From positions 1 through 5,386 of the forward strand of contig JAIEMH010000299.1 of the NCBI GenBank assembly GCA_019752245.1: a stretch of DNA of 5,386 bases, given 5' to 3'. The translations under genes were made by a program, and so were the position numbers. The notes beneath the pieces were generated by a model, which did no database searches, was not told where the DNA came from, and worked only from the letters and a program-made list of their open reading frames with translations. Below are positions 1 to 5,386 of the stretch, one piece after another (position 1 is the stretch's first letter; each line of letters starts with the position of its first letter). The stretch is from Flavobacteriaceae bacterium. Its GTDB lineage: Bacteria > Bacteroidota > Bacteroidia > Flavobacteriales > Flavobacteriaceae.

Positions 1-47
1 AGAGAGACTAAGTCTTTCAAACTGACCTACTCCTGAGATCAACCTCA
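1..47. other. Foreign-looking end segment interrupting porD (possible insertion-sequence end or assembly junction)
   Basis: On the minus strand the porD-like reading frame matches its family up to about position 48, then gives nine unrelated residues and a stop at 17-19. None of the three minus-strand frames resumes the expected family sequence, so a simple frameshift does not explain the break. The segment has 20 G or C in 47 bases, higher than the surrounding AT-rich DNA. It contains a short palindrome (AGACT-A-AGTCT, 5-15) and a TGAG/CTCA inverted repeat (34-37 and 44-47). Read inward from the junction it begins TGAGGTTGATCTC, and a TG tip would suit an IS3-type element, but I do not recognise the element. 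A chimeric or repeat-induced contig end is equally possible. Confidence 0.4.
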
Positions 48-262
48 AAAATATTGCATGATATTTTTTCATTGTCTTTGTAAGTCTTTTCAGTCCAAGC
101 TGTTTTATTGACAAAATCATTCAATGATGTTTCTAGATTTTTAAAAATCTGAGTGTTTGCATTTGTAATTTTATCATAATTAACGGTCACTTTGCAATTA
201 AGTTCTTGAGCTTGTGAGAAAGCAAAAAAACAAACAAAAATTAAACTAAAAATTTTACGCAT
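17..262 (-). CDS. porD: PorD-like / DUF4835 protein, N-terminal fragment (3' end lost)
   Basis: This is the start of a DUF4835 family protein, a Bacteroidota family that I recall being annotated as type IX secretion system protein PorD; its molecular role is poorly defined. Residues 1-18 form a Sec signal peptide (MRKIFSLIFVCFFAFSQA, probable cleavage after SQA). The mature N-terminus begins QELNCKVTVNYDKI and continues with LETSLNDFVNKTAWTEKTY, both typical of the family. The native match ends near ISCNIF (residues 68-73); the last eight residues, EVDLRSRSV less any by chance, are not family sequence. Full-length members have roughly 300 residues, so about three quarters is missing. The ATG at 260-262 lies inside the end of coaBC (8-bp overlap), as expected for translational coupling. 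Family assignment is fairly sure; whether the gene is truly broken in the organism is not. Confidence 0.75.
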   Translation of the reverse strand: MRKIFSLIFVCFFAFSQAQELNCKVTVNYDKITNANTQIFKNLETSLNDFVNKTAWTEKTYKDNEKISCNIFEVDLRSRSV

Positions 263-1466
263 GATAATGATTTATTACTTTGTTTAAAATATCAATTGCC
301 ACATCTTCTTTCGATTTCAAGTTCATTGGTTCAACATTAAAATTTTTATCAATGAAAGTAATCTTATTTGTGGGTTTACCAAAACCCGCGCCTTCATCTT
401 GAAGCGAATTTAAAACTATCAAATCTAAGTTTTTTTTCTGAATTTTCAACTTAGCATTTTCAATTTCATTTTCAGTTTCTAGAGCAAATCCAATCAAAAA
501 TTGATTTTGTTTAATTTCTCCTAAAGAAGCTAAAATATCTTTAGTTTTTTCTAGTTCAATTGTAAAAGCAGCATCACTTTTTTTAATTTTTTGATCTGCA
601 ACTACTTTAGGACGATAATCAGCAACTGCTGCGGCTGCAATAGCAACATCAACGTCATTAAAAAATTCGTGACAAGCTGTATACATTTGTTGAGCAGAAA
701 CAACTCGAACTAAATTGATAGTGTCATTTTTTAACTTAAAATGAGTTGGTCCAGTTATTAAAATAACTTCTGCACCTAGATTTGCAGCACTATTTGCAAT
801 GTCAAAACCCATTTTTCCAGAAGAATGATTTCCTATAAAACGCACAGGATCTATTGCTTCGTATGTTGGACCAGCAGTAATTAGTATTTTTTTTCCTTTT
901 AGTGGTAATTTACTTGACAAATCGGCTTCTAGAAATGCAATAATATTTTCTGGTTCTGCCATTCTACCTTCGCCAGACAAACCGCTTGCGAGTTCACCAG
1001 ATTCAGCAGGAATTATAGTATTCCCAAATTGTTGTAACGTTCTAAAAGAAGCAATAGTTGAAGGATGCTTATACATATCCAAGTCCATTGCTGGTGCAAA
1101 ATAAACTGGACATTTAGCCGATAAATAAGTTGCAATTAATAGATTATCACAATTGCCATTGACCATTTTAGACAGTGTGTTTGCCGTTGCTGGAGCAATA
1201 ACCATGATATCAGCCCAAAGACCTAATTCGACATGATTATTCCATTGTGCATTTTCATCATCTTCGTTGTAAAATGTAGAGTGTACAGGATTTTTGGACA
1301 GTGTAGATAACGTTAATGGCGTTACAAAATCCTTAGAAGCAGGTGTCATTATCACTTGGATATGTGCACCTGCTTTTATAAATAGACGAACCAATGCTGC
1401 TGTTTTATATGCGGCAATTCCACCAGAAACACCTAGTATTATTTTTTTACCGCTTAAAACTGACAT
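255..1466 (-). CDS. coaBC: Bifunctional phosphopantothenoylcysteine decarboxylase / phosphopantothenate-cysteine ligase
   Basis: CoaBC (Dfp) performs two consecutive cytoplasmic steps of coenzyme A synthesis: nucleotide-dependent ligation of cysteine to 4'-phosphopantothenate (CoaB), then FMN-dependent decarboxylation to 4'-phosphopantetheine (CoaC). The 403 residues match the usual length of about 400. The N-terminal CoaC domain (about 5-180) has the flavin-binding GVSGGIAAYK (12-21), catalytic-type His78 in NHVELG, APATANT (91-97) and PAMDLDMY (125-132). The C-terminal CoaB domain (about 190-400) has ITAGPTYEAIDPVRF, NHSSGKMG (213-220), AAVADYRP (279-286) and KIKK (293-296). Two decarboxylase positions differ from E. 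coli Dfp: Asn125 aligns with Asp128 and Cys158 with Ser161. The gene starts 9 bp after rpoZ and its last codons overlap porD, so it is internal to the operon. The assignment is essentially certain. Confidence 0.97.
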   Translation of the reverse strand: MSVLSGKKIILGVSGGIAAYKTAALVRLFIKAGAHIQVIMTPASKDFVTPLTLSTLSKNPVHSTFYNEDDENAQWNNHVELGLWADIMVIAPATANTLSKMVNGNCDNLLIATYLSAKCPVYFAPAMDLDMYKHPSTIASFRTLQQFGNTIIPAESGELASGLSGEGRMAEPENIIAFLEADLSSKLPLKGKKILITAGPTYEAIDPVRFIGNHSSGKMGFDIANSAANLGAEVILITGPTHFKLKNDTINLVRVVSAQQMYTACHEFFNDVDVAIAAAAVADYRPKVVADQKIKKSDAAFTIELEKTKDILASLGEIKQNQFLIGFALETENEIENAKLKIQKKNLDLIVLNSLQDEGAGFGKPTNKITFIDKNFNVEPMNLKSKEDVAIDILNKVINHYHA

Positions 1467-1475
1467 TGTTCTTTA

Positions 1476-1793
1476 TTATTTGTTTGTATCTTTATGATAA
1501 ATTTTACCATCTAACCATTCTTGAACAGCAAGAGCGTGAGGTTTTGGAAGTTTTTCATAAAATTTTGAAACTTCAATTTGTTCTTTGTTTTCAAAGACTT
1601 CTTCTAAGCTATCATTGTAAGTTGCAAATTCATCTAACTTTTCAAGTAATTCTTTCTTGATTTCAGTATTGATTTGGTTTGCTCTTTTAGCCATAATAGT
1701 TATTGCTTCATAAACATTCCCGGTAGGTTCTTCAATAACAGTTTTATTGTAAGTTATTGTGTTTACTGGTGCATTGGTCTTTTTTAAATCCAT
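1476..1793 (-). CDS. rpoZ: DNA-directed RNA polymerase omega subunit, Bacteroidota type
   Basis: Omega is the small RNA polymerase subunit that helps fold and retain beta-prime and is related to eukaryotic Rpb6. The 105-residue product carries the Rpb6/omega signature TGNVYEAITIMAKRANQI at residues 24-41. A charged helical region follows (about 43-76, rich in Glu and Lys), then a tail containing KPHALAVQEWLDGKI (84-98), a form I associate with Bacteroidota and absent from the shorter E. coli omega. It is preceded by bamD (9-bp gap) and followed by coaBC (9-bp gap); rpoZ next to coaBC is a common bacterial arrangement. The ATG at 1791-1793 is preceded by an A-rich stretch with no Shine-Dalgarno sequence, as usual in this phylum. 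Confidence 0.93.
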   Translation of the reverse strand: MDLKKTNAPVNTITYNKTVIEEPTGNVYEAITIMAKRANQINTEIKKELLEKLDEFATYNDSLEEVFENKEQIEVSKFYEKLPKPHALAVQEWLDGKIYHKDTNK

Positions 1794-1802
1794 GACTTTT
1801 AT

Positions 1803-2597
1803 TTATTTAGAAAATTGTTGTAATTCTTTATTAATTCTAACCAACATAACATCGGCTTGACTTTTATACTTTGAGCTTGCGTTAAATTTAATTAGACCAT
1901 TATATGCCGTTTTAGCACTATTCAAACGTTCTTCCATTTTTTGAGGAACGCTGTTAATTGCAAGCTTATAAGCAGAATCTAATTTGTAATACAATGCATC
2001 TTCCTTGAAAGGTGTACCAGGAAAATCTGAAATAAAATTATCTAAAGCGATTTGTGCTGCTTTAAAATCTGAAATTGTATTGTATTGTTTGGCATTTTCG
2101 AATGCTTTTTTCTCTATTTTATTTCTTAATTCTTTAACAATTGTATTAGCTTCTGCTAAGTATGTAGAATTAGGATATAAATCGATAAAATTTTGCAATT
2201 TATCAACTGCTTTATCTGTATCTGTTTGGTCTAAACTATAAACTGGAGAAAGCTTTGAATAACATTTAGCACTTAGAAATTGAGCTTCTTCTTGTTTTTC
2301 ACTTTTTGGATAACTTGATGCAAAACTTTCAAATTGATAACCTGCTAAATAATATTGTTTTGTTTTATAATAAGACTGTGAAAACATATAAAACAATTTC
2401 TCTGCTTGTGGTTTTCCTTTGTATGATGGTGCAATTTGCTCAAACAATCTAATAGCCTTTTCGTATTTTCCTTTCTCATACATTTTTGTAGATACTTCAT
2501 ATTTAACGGCAACATCATCAGATTTCAATGCCTTTTGATATTCGCTACAAGACGAGAAAAAAACTACCAATACTATAAGTGAAACTATTTTCTTCAT
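1803..2597 (-). CDS. bamD: Outer membrane protein assembly factor BamD (lipoprotein)
   Basis: BamD is the essential lipoprotein partner of BamA in the complex that folds beta-barrel proteins into the outer membrane, acting at its periplasmic face. Residues 1-16 form a lipoprotein signal peptide with lipobox FSSC, so Cys17 is the predicted lipidated residue. The rest is alpha-helical with tetratricopeptide-like repeats: MYEKGKYEKAIRLFEQIAP (about 39-57), YYKTKQYYLAGYQFESFASSYP (about 76-97), DKAVDKLQNFIDLYPNS (about 128-144) and DFKAAQIALDNFISDFP (about 178-194), ending in a lysine-rich helix. The YP-type turns after each helix pair are typical of BamD/YfiO. At 264 residues it is close to E. 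coli BamD (about 245). It is first in a four-gene operon, with a candidate promoter 57-87 bp upstream. Confidence 0.92.
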   Translation of the reverse strand: MKKIVSLIVLVVFFSSCSEYQKALKSDDVAVKYEVSTKMYEKGKYEKAIRLFEQIAPSYKGKPQAEKLFYMFSQSYYKTKQYYLAGYQFESFASSYPKSEKQEEAQFLSAKCYSKLSPVYSLDQTDTDKAVDKLQNFIDLYPNSTYLAEANTIVKELRNKIEKKAFENAKQYNTISDFKAAQIALDNFISDFPGTPFKEDALYYKLDSAYKLAINSVPQKMEERLNSAKTAYNGLIKFNASSKYKSQADVMLVRINKELQQFSK

Positions 2598-2653
2598 TTT
2601 TATTTTTATGGATACAGATTTTAAAAGGTTTTTACTCCTTAAAAAACGAACTG

Positions 2654-2684
2654 CAAAATTAGTTAATAATTAGATACTATGAAA
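2654..2684 (-). promoter_or_regulatory. Candidate promoter of the bamD-rpoZ-coaBC-porD operon
   Basis: Read on the minus strand, TAATTTTG (2654-2661) matches the Bacteroidota -7 element TAnnTTTG exactly. TTTC (2681-2684), one base from the -33 element TTTG, lies 19 bases upstream, within the usual spacing. Transcription would begin near 2645-2650, leaving a leader of about 50 nt before the bamD ATG at 2597. The match is by eye and AT-rich DNA gives chance hits, but the position in the only sizeable gap ahead of bamD supports it. Confidence 0.55.
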
Positions 2685-2718
2685 CATTTTTTTTAATTGT
2701 TATTTTCCGACTGAAAAA

Positions 2719-3594
2719 CTATAAATTATCAACAAACTTAGACAATCTTTCTGCTAAATCTTGATTGACATTTACTAATGGAAGTCGAACTGTATTCTCT
2801 GACAAGCCTAGTTTTTTATGGACTTCTTTAATTCCGGCAGGATTTCCTTGTTCAAAAATCATATCTATAGCATCAACCAAAAGGTAATGCAATTTATAGG
2901 CTTCATCTACTTTTCTTTCTAAACCTAGACGTACCATATCTGAAAATTGTTTTGGAAAACCTTCTCCAATAACCGAAATTACACCACTTCCTCCAGCCAA
3001 AACCATCGGTAAAGTAACCATGTCATCTCCGGAAATAACCAAAAAACCTTCTGGTTTACCTTGAATTAGTTTCATGGCTTGAACAATATCACCTGCAGCT
3101 TCTTTTATTGCTACAATATTCTCAAAATCGTTTGCTAATCTTAAAACCGTAGATGGCAACATATTACTTGCAGTTCGTCCTGGCACATTATACAATATTA
3201 CTGGAATTGGTGATGCCTCAGAAACTGCTTTAAAATGCTGATAAATACCTTCTTGAGTAGGTTTATTATAGTAAGGCGATACAGAAAGAACTGCAACAAA
3301 TTTAGATAAATCTCTTGTCTTTAATTCTTCAACAACTTTGTGTGTATTGTTTCCACCAACTCCAAGTACCAATGGTAAACGATTGTTGTTAGCTTCAATA
3401 ACGGTCTTAATTACAAGATCTTTTTCATCTTGACTCAAAGTAGCATTTTCGGCAGTTGTTCCTAAAACTACTAGATAATCAATACCATTTTCTACTTGAA
3501 AATTTACAATTTTTACTAAAGCTTCTGTATCAACAGAAAAATCTTTTTTGAATGGAGTAACAAGTGCGACTCCAGTTCCTATTAGTGACTGCAT
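2719..3594 (-). CDS. dapA: 4-hydroxy-tetrahydrodipicolinate synthase
   Basis: DapA condenses pyruvate with aspartate semialdehyde, the first committed step towards diaminopimelate (for peptidoglycan) and lysine, in the cytoplasm. The 291-residue product spans the whole TIM-barrel aldolase fold. It has GTGVALVTPF (6-15), the Thr pair in GTTAENATLS (45-54), SPYYNKP with Tyr108 (106-112), YNVPGRT with Tyr135 and Arg140 (135-141), the Schiff-base lysine Lys164 in IVAIKEAAGD, and ISGDD (187-191). At the allosteric lysine site, E. coli Ser48, His53, His56 and Glu84 align with Asn50, Gln55, Lys58 and Lys86, suggesting weak or absent lysine feedback (inference). The ATG follows the DUF6913 stop by one base, so the two genes are probably co-translated. 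No clear terminator follows. Identification is secure. Confidence 0.97.
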   Translation of the reverse strand: MQSLIGTGVALVTPFKKDFSVDTEALVKIVNFQVENGIDYLVVLGTTAENATLSQDEKDLVIKTVIEANNNRLPLVLGVGGNNTHKVVEELKTRDLSKFVAVLSVSPYYNKPTQEGIYQHFKAVSEASPIPVILYNVPGRTASNMLPSTVLRLANDFENIVAIKEAAGDIVQAMKLIQGKPEGFLVISGDDMVTLPMVLAGGSGVISVIGEGFPKQFSDMVRLGLERKVDEAYKLHYLLVDAIDMIFEQGNPAGIKEVHKKLGLSENTVRLPLVNVNQDLAERLSKFVDNL

Positions 3595-3595
3595 G

Positions 3596-4114
3596 TTATA
3601 GTTTGTTTAATATTTTTAAATATTTAAATAATTCGTCTGTAAAAACTTTATAATTTTCAGCATTAGTATCAATCATGAAATGATTTAATCTTTTATCTAC
3701 TGAAGCAAAACCTACTTTAAAAGAAGCTTTGGAAAGGTGTGTAACCAATAGTAAAGCTGCTTTTTCTGTATCATAATAACTAATCAATAAATCAAATTGC
3801 TGGCTTACAAAATCTACAACTTCTTTTTTATCAAAAGTTGCATTCCAACTTAAATCTTTATGACTAAAAACCGAATAATCAAAAATTTCATTTTTTTTTA
3901 TTACATTTTTAAACACAATAAAAGAAATAGCATCTTCTCTAATTCCGTTTTTTACCAACTCTTTTATTAATTCTTCTTTTTCATAAAAGTAAGTTTCATC
4001 AAAAACAATTCCAACTTTTTCAATTGAACCATTTGATGCTAAATGCTTTACATTTAATAACTTTTTCTTAACTATTTTTTTTGTTGAAAAATCCTTTATT
4101 TTATTCCAAAACAT
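3596..4114 (-). CDS. DUF6913 family protein of unknown function
   Basis: This 172-residue protein resembles a family, which I recall as DUF6913, commonly found beside dapA in Flavobacteriaceae; its function is unknown. It has no signal peptide or membrane segment and is probably cytoplasmic. The N-terminus is strongly basic (about 5-24: KIKDFSTKKIVKKKLLNVKH). Alternating strand and helix patterns follow: KVGIVFDE (33-40), AISFIVFKN (62-70), FDLLISYYD (107-115) and FKVGFAS (132-138), ending LNHFMIDT then a long helix. This resembles a small Rossmann-like alpha/beta fold; the FDLLI...FKVGF spacing faintly recalls glycosyltransferase family 9, but no catalytic motif is visible. It ends one base before dapA, implying coupled expression. 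A run of nine A on the coding strand (3891-3899) lies at codons 72-75. Confidence 0.8.
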   Translation of the reverse strand: MFWNKIKDFSTKKIVKKKLLNVKHLASNGSIEKVGIVFDETYFYEKEELIKELVKNGIREDAISFIVFKNVIKKNEIFDYSVFSHKDLSWNATFDKKEVVDFVSQQFDLLISYYDTEKAALLLVTHLSKASFKVGFASVDKRLNHFMIDTNAENYKVFTDELFKYLKILNKL

Positions 4115-4132
4115 AGTACTTTTACTTGATTA

Positions 4133-4161
4133 CAAATTTAACTAAATTTAGTTGTATAACA
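4133..4161 (-). promoter_or_regulatory. Candidate promoter of the DUF6913-dapA operon
   Basis: On the minus strand TAAATTTG (4133-4140) fits the Bacteroidota -7 consensus TAnnTTTG exactly. The upstream element is poor: TGTT (4158-4161) at 17-bp spacing is the best I can find. Transcription would begin near 4126, giving a very short leader before the ATG at 4114. The exact -7 match in a short divergent gap is the main support. Confidence 0.45.
4140..4153. repeat. Perfect 14-bp palindrome in the divergent intergenic region
   Basis: AACTAAATTTAGTT is a perfect inverted repeat with no spacer. It begins at the outer edge of the -7 element proposed for the DUF6913-dapA promoter and occupies most of that promoter's spacer. 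It also lies just upstream of the nucleotidase lipoprotein gene. The position would suit a dimeric regulator acting on both directions, but the bases are nearly all A and T, so chance is a real alternative. Confidence 0.5.
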
Positions 4162-4162
4162 G

Positions 4163-4945
4163 ATGGTAAAACTAAAAAACTACAGCGTTGTAATGAAACA
4201 TTTTGTTTTATTATTAACATTTATATCTTTAATTTCTTGTTCCAATCAAAAGTATTATGTCGCTAAGATCGAAGGTAAAAAAATTGGCATTACAGAAAAA
4301 CAATCTAGTGTAGCCGAAATCGAAAATTATATAAAACCTTATCGAGAACATATTGATAAAGATTTAAGCGAGGTTTTAGCTTATTGTCCAGAAACTTTAG
4401 AGAAATCTAAAGGCGAATGGCAAACAAATATTGGATGCTTTCTTGCCGATATAACTATAGAAAAAGCAAATCCAATTTTTGAAAAACGTCATCAAAAATC
4501 AATAGATATTTGTTTATTAAATCATGGCGGAATAAGAACTATAATCCCTAAAGGTAATGTTACTGCTAGAAATGCTTACGAAGTAATGCCGTTTGAAAAC
4601 AGTGCCATAATAATTGGACTAAAAGGCGCTCAAATTACTGAAATTGCAAATTATATAATTTCTGAAAAAAAGCCACATCCATTGGCCGGAATGTCATTTA
4701 CAATTTCTAAAGATAATATTGCAAAGAACATTCAAGTTCAAGGAAAACCGTTACAAAATGACAAAACTTACTACGTAGTAACTTCTGATTATTTATCTAA
4801 TGGAGGCGATAATATGATATTCTTTAAAAAAGGAGTTGAACGCTACGATATAGACTACAAACTAAGAAATATTATGATTGACTATTTTAAAGATGTAGAT
4901 ACTTTGAAGGTAAATTATGACGTTAGAATTAGTAAAGAAAATTAA
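4163..4945 (+). CDS. Lipoprotein 5'-nucleotidase, C-terminal (substrate-binding) domain only
   Basis: This protein equals the C-terminal domain of UshA-type 5'-nucleotidases, which binds the nucleoside part of the substrate, without the metallophosphatase domain. Visible motifs are NHGGIR (120-125), YEVMPFENS (139-147), and TSDYLSNGGDNM (207-218). Phe144 and Tyr210 align with the two Phe residues that stack on the base in E. coli UshA (Phe429, Phe498). The open frame gives 260 residues from ATG 4163, but Met11 (ATG 4193-4195) starts a much better lipoprotein signal, MKHFVLLLTFISLISC, with lipobox LISC and lipidated Cys26 of the long form. I favour 4193 as the true start. The next gene encodes the missing metallophosphatase half, so the two probably act together outside the cytoplasm. 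The domain call is firm; the exact substrate is not. Confidence 0.9.
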   Translation: MVKLKNYSVVMKHFVLLLTFISLISCSNQKYYVAKIEGKKIGITEKQSSVAEIENYIKPYREHIDKDLSEVLAYCPETLEKSKGEWQTNIGCFLADITIEKANPIFEKRHQKSIDICLLNHGGIRTIIPKGNVTARNAYEVMPFENSAIIIGLKGAQITEIANYIISEKKPHPLAGMSFTISKDNIAKNIQVQGKPLQNDKTYYVVTSDYLSNGGDNMIFFKKGVERYDIDYKLRNIMIDYFKDVDTLKVNYDVRISKEN

Positions 4946-4986
4946 ATTTAAAAAAAGTTTCGCTTTATTTATATACAATAAAAAAA

Positions 4987-5386
4987 ATGAAAAGAAGAGA
5001 TTTTATACAAAAAACAGCAGCAAGTTCAGCACTTATAGGATTAACTGGATTTTCGTTAAGTAGTTTTAAAAGTGAAGATGTAAAACACATTACTATTCTT
5101 CACACTAATGATGTTCACAGTTATATTGATCCGTTTCCTGCTGACCATCCTAGAAATCCAAATATGGGTGGTGTTGCTAGAAGAGCGGCTTTAATTGATG
5201 AAATTAGAAAAGAAAATCCAAATGTAGTATTACTAGATGCTGGAGATATTTTTCAAGGCACACCTTATTTCAATTATTATGGTGGTGAATTAGAACTCAA
5301 ACTAATGAGTATGATGAAATATGATTTGGCTACAATGGGTAATCATGATTTCGATAATGGAATTGATGGTTTTTATGCGCAATTGC
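4987..5386 (+). CDS. Tat-exported metallophosphatase, 5'-nucleotidase N-terminal domain (partial, runs off window)
   Basis: The first 133 codons of a calcineurin-like metallophosphoesterase of the UshA 5'-nucleotidase type are present; the 3' end lies beyond the window. Residues 1-27 form a twin-arginine signal (KRRDFIQK, then the hydrophobic stretch ALIGLTGFSL), so export by Tat, already folded and perhaps already metal-loaded, is likely. The metal-site motifs follow in order: HTNDVH with Asp42 and His44 (39-44), DAGDIFQGTP with Asp87 (84-93), and GNHDFD with Asn119 and His120 (118-123). These are the ligands expected for the two-metal centre in the N-terminal half of UshA; the later histidines are outside the window. 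The ATG follows seven A residues, a typical Bacteroidota start context. It lies 41 bp after the C-terminal-domain lipoprotein gene, in the same direction and probably the same operon. Confidence 0.93.
   Translation, partial: MKRRDFIQKTAASSALIGLTGFSLSSFKSEDVKHITILHTNDVHSYIDPFPADHPRNPNMGGVARRAALIDEIRKENPNVVLLDAGDIFQGTPYFNYYGGELELKLMSMMKYDLATMGNHDFDNGIDGFYAQL

Noticed and set aside
1294..1497. Open frame of 67 codons on the plus strand
   Set aside because: It lies almost wholly antisense to coaBC, has no recognisable domain, and is explained as a shadow of that gene.
1394..1660. Open frame of 88 codons on the plus strand
   Set aside because: It overlaps antisense to coaBC and rpoZ, both secure genes; its Leu/Phe-rich product is what AT-rich antisense DNA yields.
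2005..2241. Open frame of 78 codons on the plus strand
   Set aside because: It lies entirely antisense to the BamD repeats, with no start context or known domain.
2635..2640. AAGGAG on the minus strand as a Shine-Dalgarno site
   Set aside because: No start codon follows at a usable distance; the bamD ATG is about 38 bases away, and this phylum rarely uses such sites.
2703..2717. Hairpin TTTTC/GAAAA with a 5-base loop after dapA as a terminator
   Set aside because: Only five mostly A-T pairs and no T run on the dapA transcript side.
4954..4966. AAAG-TTTCG-CTTT hairpin between the two nucleotidase genes
   Set aside because: Four weak pairs in a 41-bp gap between genes that probably share a transcript; not enough for a terminator.
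1..5386. Window length of 5386 bases equals that of the phiX174 genome
   Set aside because: The content is bacterial housekeeping genes with no phage genes; the match in length is coincidence.
1..5386. Search for a novel defence, mobile or RNA system
   Set aside because: All sizeable open space is filled by recognisable core genes; gaps are 121 bp or less and hold no CRISPR repeats, tRNA-like folds or long structured elements.

Overview
This is AT-rich chromosomal DNA from a member of the Bacteroidota, most likely a Flavobacteriaceae species. The evidence is the bamD-rpoZ-coaBC-porD gene order, the Bacteroidota-type RNA polymerase omega subunit, the dapA-DUF6913 pair, A-rich sequence in place of Shine-Dalgarno sites, and promoter elements resembling the Bacteroidota TAnnTTTG type. 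The content is mostly core housekeeping. I see no phage, CRISPR array, tRNA or rRNA, and no system that I would call undescribed.

Layout. (1) Positions 1-47 do not continue the gene they abut and look foreign; they may be an insertion-sequence end or an assembly junction. (2) Positions 17-2597, minus strand, form a compact operon transcribed bamD -> rpoZ -> coaBC -> porD/DUF4835. Gaps are 9 bp and 9 bp, followed by an 8-bp overlap, and porD is cut off after about 73 native codons. A good candidate promoter lies at 2654-2684. (3) Positions 2719-4114, minus strand, hold DUF6913 -> dapA, separated by one base and probably expressed from a promoter at about 4133-4161. (4) Positions 4163-5386, plus strand, are transcribed divergently. 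They encode a lipoprotein consisting of the 5'-nucleotidase C-terminal domain, then a Tat-signal metallophosphatase equivalent to the N-terminal domain, which runs off the window. Together they look like an UshA-type nucleotidase split into two proteins.

How the genes fit together. The first operon joins envelope building (BamD, and a PorD-like protein linked to type IX secretion) with transcription (omega) and coenzyme A synthesis (CoaBC). DapA feeds lysine and diaminopimelate synthesis for peptidoglycan. The split nucleotidase probably salvages nucleotides or phosphate outside the cytoplasm.

The points most worth a second look are the broken porD end, two substitutions at key CoaBC decarboxylase positions (Asn to Asp and Cys to Ser), the split nucleotidase with different predicted export routes for its halves, and a perfect 14-bp palindrome inside the divergent promoter region.
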